Source: Marinobacter sp. DY40_1A1
GTDB lineage: Bacteria; Pseudomonadota; Gammaproteobacteria; Pseudomonadales; Oleiphilaceae
Direction of reading: 5' to 3'
DNA: 64,000 bases
Assembly: GCF_016597815.1 (NCBI RefSeq)
Contig: NZ_VCHA01000007.1
Coordinates: forward strand, 84,984-148,983
Shown: in pieces, positions 60,611 to 64,000 of the stretch
Layout of the letters: each line of letters begins with the position of its first letter
Position numbering within the stretch: position 1 is the stretch's first letter
Position numbers and translations under genes: made by a program
Notes under the pieces: generated by a model
What the model was told of the DNA's origin: nothing
The model's input: the letters and a program-made list of their open reading frames with translations, nothing else
Databases searched by the model: none

Positions 60611-60886
60611 TCAGCGTTTAGCTTTCTTGTCGGCCGCGTGGCCACGATAAGTGCGCGTTGCCGCGAACTCTCCCAGTTTATGCCCGACCATATCTTCGGT
60701 GACAAAAACCGGCACGTGTTGCCTGCCGTTATGGACTGCAATGGTCAAGCCTACAAACTCCGGGAAAATCGTGGAACGACGCGACCAGGTTTTAATTGGT
60801 CGTTTGTCGTTCGCTTCCAGAGCTGCCTCGACCTTCTTCAACAGATGCAGGTCTATGAATGGACCTTTCTTTAAAGAACGTGGCAC
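60611..60886 (-). CDS. rpsS: 30S ribosomal protein S19
   Basis: The 91-residue head protein begins [20 protein letters not shown] and contains [32 protein letters not shown], the S19 signature. It is 17 bp before rplV and 23 bp after rplB. Confidence 0.99.
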   Translation of the reverse strand: MPRSLKKGPFIDLHLLKKVEAALEANDKRPIKTWSRRSTIFPEFVGLTIAVHNGRQHVPVFVTEDMVGHKLGEFAATRTYRGHAADKKAKR

Positions 60887-60909
60887 AGCATTTACCTCTA
60901 TGTGGTCGT

Positions 60910-61737
60910 TTACTTGGCTGAACGACGACGTACTATCATTTTGTCAGTACGCTTGTTCTTACGAGTCTTATGCCCTTTGGTCGGAACACCCCAAGGAGTA
61001 ACTGGGTGACGTCCGCCAGAGGTACGCCCTTCACCACCACCGTGTGGGTGGTCAACTGGGTTCATAGCCACACCACGAACCGTTGGGCGCTTACCGCGCC
61101 AACGTGATGCACCCGCTTTGCCAAGCCGCTTGAGACTGTGCTCACTGTTGGATACTTCACCCAACGTAGCACGGCAATCTACAAGCACCTTTCGCATTTC
61201 ACCTGAGCGCAGACGGATGGTCGCATAAGCACCTTCCCGAGCTACAAGTTGCACGGATGCGCCCGCAGAGCGAGCCAACTGTGCACCTTTACCAGGCTTG
61301 AGCTCAACGCAATGGATCACAGAACCAACCGGCATGTTCCGGAGGGGCAATGTGCTTCCAACCTTAATAGGCGCGTCGATTCCTGAGCGCACAGGCTCGC
61401 CGATCTGCATACCCTTGGGAGCGATAATGTAACGACGCTCGCCATCGGCGTATTTGATCAGCGCGATGTGCGCAGAGCGGTTCGGATCGTATTCAATGCG
61501 CTCGATTGTCGCAGGAATACCATCTTTGGTCCGCTTGAAGTCTATTATGCGGTAGTGCTGCTTGTGGCCACCACCAATATGACGGGTAGTGATACGGCCG
61601 TTGTTGTTACGACCACCCGACTTGCTTTGCGATTCGACCAACGGTTCGTAAGGGCGCCCTTTGTGTAAATCTGGGTTGTACAGCTTTACAACGTGACGGC
61701 GTCCGGCTGATGTTGGCTTGGTTTTGACGATCGGCAT
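60910..61737 (-). CDS. rplB: 50S ribosomal protein L2
   Basis: The 275-residue protein is near the peptidyl transferase centre, with [19 protein letters not shown] and the C-terminal [16 protein letters not shown] that holds the conserved His. It binds 23S rRNA and aids subunit joining. Standard place between rplW and rpsS. Confidence 0.99.
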   Translation of the reverse strand: MPIVKTKPTSAGRRHVVKLYNPDLHKGRPYEPLVESQSKSGGRNNNGRITTRHIGGGHKQHYRIIDFKRTKDGIPATIERIEYDPNRSAHIALIKYADGERRYIIAPKGMQIGEPVRSGIDAPIKVGSTLPLRNMPVGSVIHCVELKPGKGAQLARSAGASVQLVAREGAYATIRLRSGEMRKVLVDCRATLGEVSNSEHSLKRLGKAGASRWRGKRPTVRGVAMNPVDHPHGGGEGRTSGGRHPVTPWGVPTKGHKTRKNKRTDKMIVRRRSAK

Positions 61738-61754
61738 ATTACGACCCCTTTACC

Positions 61755-62048
61755 TTATTCCACATCCAGAAAATCGATGTCCTGACCTTCAGCCAGCTTT
61801 ACATAAGCCTTACGAATGTCATTACGCTTGCCGAACCCGCGGGCAGTGCGCTTAAGCTTGCCCTTACGATTCAGAACCTGAACACCTTCTACGGTGACGT
61901 TGAACAGTTGCTCAACAGCTTTTCTGATCTCGGGCTTGGTGGCGTCCGGGGCGACCCGGAAAACAACCTGTCCATGCTCGGCGACCATTGAAGCCTTCTC
62001 CGATACGTGAGGCCCCAAAAGGACCTTATAAATACGTTCCTGATTCAT
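61755..62048 (-). CDS. rplW: 50S ribosomal protein L23
   Basis: The 97-residue protein at the tunnel exit is the docking site for trigger factor and SRP ([40 protein letters not shown]). It overlaps rplD by four bases (ATGA), which couples their translation. Confidence 0.99.
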   Translation of the reverse strand: MNQERIYKVLLGPHVSEKASMVAEHGQVVFRVAPDATKPEIRKAVEQLFNVTVEGVQVLNRKGKLKRTARGFGKRNDIRKAYVKLAEGQDIDFLDVE

Positions 62049-62650
62049 CCCAGCATCTCCTCGATCTTCTTCAGAGCGGGAACAGTTACCACGACCTTTT
62101 CGTAAGCAACCAAGCTAACCGGATCCAGACCCGCAACATCTCGTACATCTACGTGAGGCACGTTGCGGGAAGCCAGGTGCAAGTTATGCTCCAGACTTTC
62201 TGTCAGGATCAAGGCATTGGAAAGGCCCAGATCTGCCAGCTTGGACGTGAAGGCCTTGGTCTTTGGCGCATCGACTGCAAAGTCGTCAACCAAAACCAGG
62301 CGCTCCTGACGAACCAACTCGGAGAAAATAGAGCACATCGCGGCACGATACATCTTGCGGTTAACTTTCTGCCCAAAGCTGCGAGGCTTGGCAGCGAAAG
62401 TTACACCACCGGAGCGCCAGATAGGGCTACGGATAGTACCGGCACGAGCGCGACCTGTACCCTTCTGACGCCAGGGCTTCTTACCGCCACCACTGACTTC
62501 TGAACGGGTTTTCTGAGCCTTGGTCCCCTGACGGCCAGCTGCCATATAAGCAGTCACAACCTGGTGAACCAGAGCTTCGTTAAAATCTTTGGCAAATGCA
62601 GCTTCGGAAACAGAGATTCCCTTGCCACTACCTGTAATAGTCAATTCCAT
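62045..62650 (-). CDS. rplD: 50S ribosomal protein L4
   Basis: The 201-residue protein has the tunnel loop around residues 45-95 ([36 protein letters not shown]). In E. coli free L4 represses the S10 operon through its leader; the leader here is only about 60 nt, so the same control is uncertain. Confidence 0.99.
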   Translation of the reverse strand: MELTITGSGKGISVSEAAFAKDFNEALVHQVVTAYMAAGRQGTKAQKTRSEVSGGGKKPWRQKGTGRARAGTIRSPIWRSGGVTFAAKPRSFGQKVNRKMYRAAMCSIFSELVRQERLVLVDDFAVDAPKTKAFTSKLADLGLSNALILTESLEHNLHLASRNVPHVDVRDVAGLDPVSLVAYEKVVVTVPALKKIEEMLG

Positions 62651-62661
62651 CGAACCGCTCC

Positions 62662-63300
62662 TCAGGCTTTAAGTGCAGGCTTGATGACAACATCACTGCC
62701 AGTTGCGCCGGGGACGGCACCACTAATCAGCAGGAGGTTGCGCTCGGCGTCGACACGGACAACTTTAAGGTTCTGCACAGTTACTTGCGCATTACCCATC
62801 TGGCCCGCCATCTTTTTGCCCTTGAATACCTTGCCCGGAGTCTGGTTCTGACCAATAGAACCCGGAGCACGATGCGATAGGGAGTTACCATGCGTTGCGT
62901 CCTGCATGGCAAAGTTCCAGCGCTTAACGCCACCCTGGAAACCCTTACCCTTGGATTGACCGGTGGCATCCACAAGCTGACCGTCTTCAAAGACAGTTGC
63001 AGCAATTTCGCCGCCAGCAGCCAGGTCTTCGCCTTCACCATCTGCCAGTCGAAATTCCCAAACTCCTCGACCCGCCTCTACGCCGGCCTTGGCAAAATGA
63101 CCTGCCTCAGCTTTGGTAACGCGCGATGCACGACGAGCGCCCACAGTCACCTGAACAGCGCGATAGCCATCATTCTCAAGAGTTTTGAGCTGAGTAATGC
63201 GGTTAGGATCAACCTCAATTACCGTAACAGGCAAAGCCTGTCCGTCTTCCGTAAATATACGGGTCATACCAGCCTTACGGCCGACAACACCAATTGCCAT
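62662..63300 (-). CDS. rplC: 50S ribosomal protein L3
   Basis: The 212-residue protein begins [20 protein letters not shown] and contains the central extension [20 protein letters not shown] that reaches the peptidyl transferase centre. Its Gln in this region is often methylated by PrmB. It is 75 bp after rpsJ, the widest gap in the S10 operon. Confidence 0.99.
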   Translation of the reverse strand: MAIGVVGRKAGMTRIFTEDGQALPVTVIEVDPNRITQLKTLENDGYRAVQVTVGARRASRVTKAEAGHFAKAGVEAGRGVWEFRLADGEGEDLAAGGEIAATVFEDGQLVDATGQSKGKGFQGGVKRWNFAMQDATHGNSLSHRAPGSIGQNQTPGKVFKGKKMAGQMGNAQVTVQNLKVVRVDAERNLLLISGAVPGATGSDVVIKPALKA

Positions 63301-63375
63301 GTTTCACCTCTAAGTGTACGGGGCTCTCACCCTCTATGGCCTTAGGACAGTTACACAGATCAATACCGGGTGGTA

Positions 63376-63687
63376 TTAACCGAGGCTAATCTGAACGTCT
63401 ACACCTGCTGCCAGGTCCAACTTCATCAAAGCATCTACTGTCTTTTCCGTTGGCTCAACAATGTCGAGCAAACGCTTATGAGTACGAATTTCATACTGAT
63501 CGCGCGCATCTTTATTGACGTGCGGGGAAACCAGAATTGTGTACTTCTCCTTCCGCGTCGGCAGAGGGATAGGCCCACGCACTTGAGCGCCGGTCCGCTT
63601 AGCGGTATCGACAATCTCCTGCGTTGACTGGTCGATAAGGCGATAATCAAACGCCTTCAACCTGATTCGAATCTTTTGGCTTTGCAT
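63376..63687 (-). CDS. rpsJ: 30S ribosomal protein S10
   Basis: The 103-residue protein, [20 protein letters not shown] start and [20 protein letters not shown] end, also serves as NusE in antitermination. It is the first gene of the S10 operon and follows a strong promoter. Confidence 0.99.
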   Translation of the reverse strand: MQSQKIRIRLKAFDYRLIDQSTQEIVDTAKRTGAQVRGPIPLPTRKEKYTILVSPHVNKDARDQYEIRTHKRLLDIVEPTEKTVDALMKLDLAAGVDVQISLG

Positions 63688-63753
63688 GTTGCACCAAACT
63701 CCACTCGTAGCAGCTACTGAACTAGTAAGCCGACCTTCAAAAAAAGGAGCCGC

Positions 63754-63782
63754 ATTGTATGCATAATACCCAACCCTGTCAA
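63754..63782 (-). promoter_or_regulatory. Promoter of the S10 operon
   Basis: TTGACA (63777-63782) and TACAAT (63754-63759) are spaced by 17 bp on the minus strand, nearly a consensus sigma-70 promoter. The start would be near 63747, leaving a leader of about 60 nt to rpsJ. It lies downstream of the tuf terminator. Confidence 0.9.
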
Positions 63783-63831
63783 CAGGGATGACTGCTGACC
63801 AGATCGGGAGAAGCGGTTGCGACAGAAACCG

Positions 63832-63861
63832 AAAAAGGGGCTGACCAAGTCAGCCCCTTTT
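63832..63861 (-). terminator. Intrinsic terminator of tuf
   Basis: AAAAGGGGCTGAC and (G)TCAGCCCCTTTT form a 12-13 bp stem with a short loop. On the minus strand it ends in a run of T, 18 bp past the tuf stop. It separates the str-type operon from the S10 operon. Confidence 0.95.
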
Positions 63862-63879
63862 CCTGATGCAACGAGCGTC

Positions 63880-64000
63880 TTACTCGATGATCTTGGCGAC
63901 TACGCCGGCACCAACGGTACGACCGCCTTCGCGAATCGCGAAGCGCAGGCCATCTTCCATGGCGATCGGAGCAATCAACGTTACTTCCATCTGAACGTTG
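63880..64000 (-). CDS. tuf: Elongation factor Tu, C-terminal end (5' part outside window)
   Basis: Only the last 39 codons are present. They read [20 protein letters not shown] and [19 protein letters not shown], the conserved end of EF-Tu domain 3. EF-Tu delivers aminoacyl-tRNA to the ribosome. Position just before the S10 operon fits tufA at the end of the str operon. Confidence 0.98.
   Translation of the reverse strand, partial: NVQMEVTLIAPIAMEDGLRFAIREGGRTVGAGVVAKIIE

Overview
The window is a stretch of chromosome from a gammaproteobacterium, most likely Marinobacter or a close relative. This is inferred from gene neighbourhoods known from pseudomonads and relatives (thiC next to tolC, ilvE-glnE, pip-dtd, glnA-DUF4124-ntrBC, ssb-MFS-uvrA, the full S10-spc-alpha ribosomal cluster) and from protein character. 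It was not tested by any search. Nearly all of it is core genome. I saw no phage, insertion sequence, CRISPR array, rRNA or tRNA.

Layout. 1-9.5 kb: a truncated RlmI-type rRNA methyltransferase, gcvH, the divergent metR/metE pair, the cpdA-yqiB-nudF group, and thiC behind a TPP riboswitch. 9.7-25.4 kb: tolC, then a lipopolysaccharide (LPS) core and surface-glycan region. It holds waaA, two LpxL-type acyltransferases, an ELM1-family protein, two GT4 and one GT2 glycosyltransferases, manC, an O-antigen ligase fused to a second GT2 domain, a CDP-glycerol-phosphotransferase-like protein, a Kdo kinase, one GT9 heptosyltransferase and a DUF6165 protein. 25.5-35.9 kb: ilvE, glnE, a potassium channel, mgtE, a CYTH phosphatase, a porin, dtd and pip. 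36-45 kb: typA, then the nitrogen control region glnA - DUF4124 - ntrB - ntrC, then a diguanylate cyclase gene broken by an internal deletion. 44.9-49.9 kb: ssb, a YajR-like transporter and uvrA. 50-64 kb: the alpha, spc and S10 ribosomal protein operons, all on the minus strand, and the end of a tuf gene.

How parts work together. The nitrogen circuit is readable in one window. GlnE modifies GlnA, whose adenylylation tyrosine context is present. NtrB/NtrC control glnA through two well-formed NtrC palindromes and a sigma-54 -24/-12 promoter. ntrBC appears to have its own NtrC palindrome and sigma-54 promoter. The LPS region can make and decorate lipid A-Kdo, phosphorylate Kdo, add core sugars and ligate a polymer.

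The most unusual signals are these. Two intergenic elements share a nearly identical 53-nt loop but have unrelated, perfectly paired 25- and 28-bp stems. A third large hairpin of a different type lies between uvrA and rplQ. A ligase-glycosyltransferase fusion sits in the LPS region. A short-repeat deletion has broken a diguanylate cyclase. At the spc/alpha boundary the -35 to -10 promoter sequence doubles as a terminator-like hairpin.
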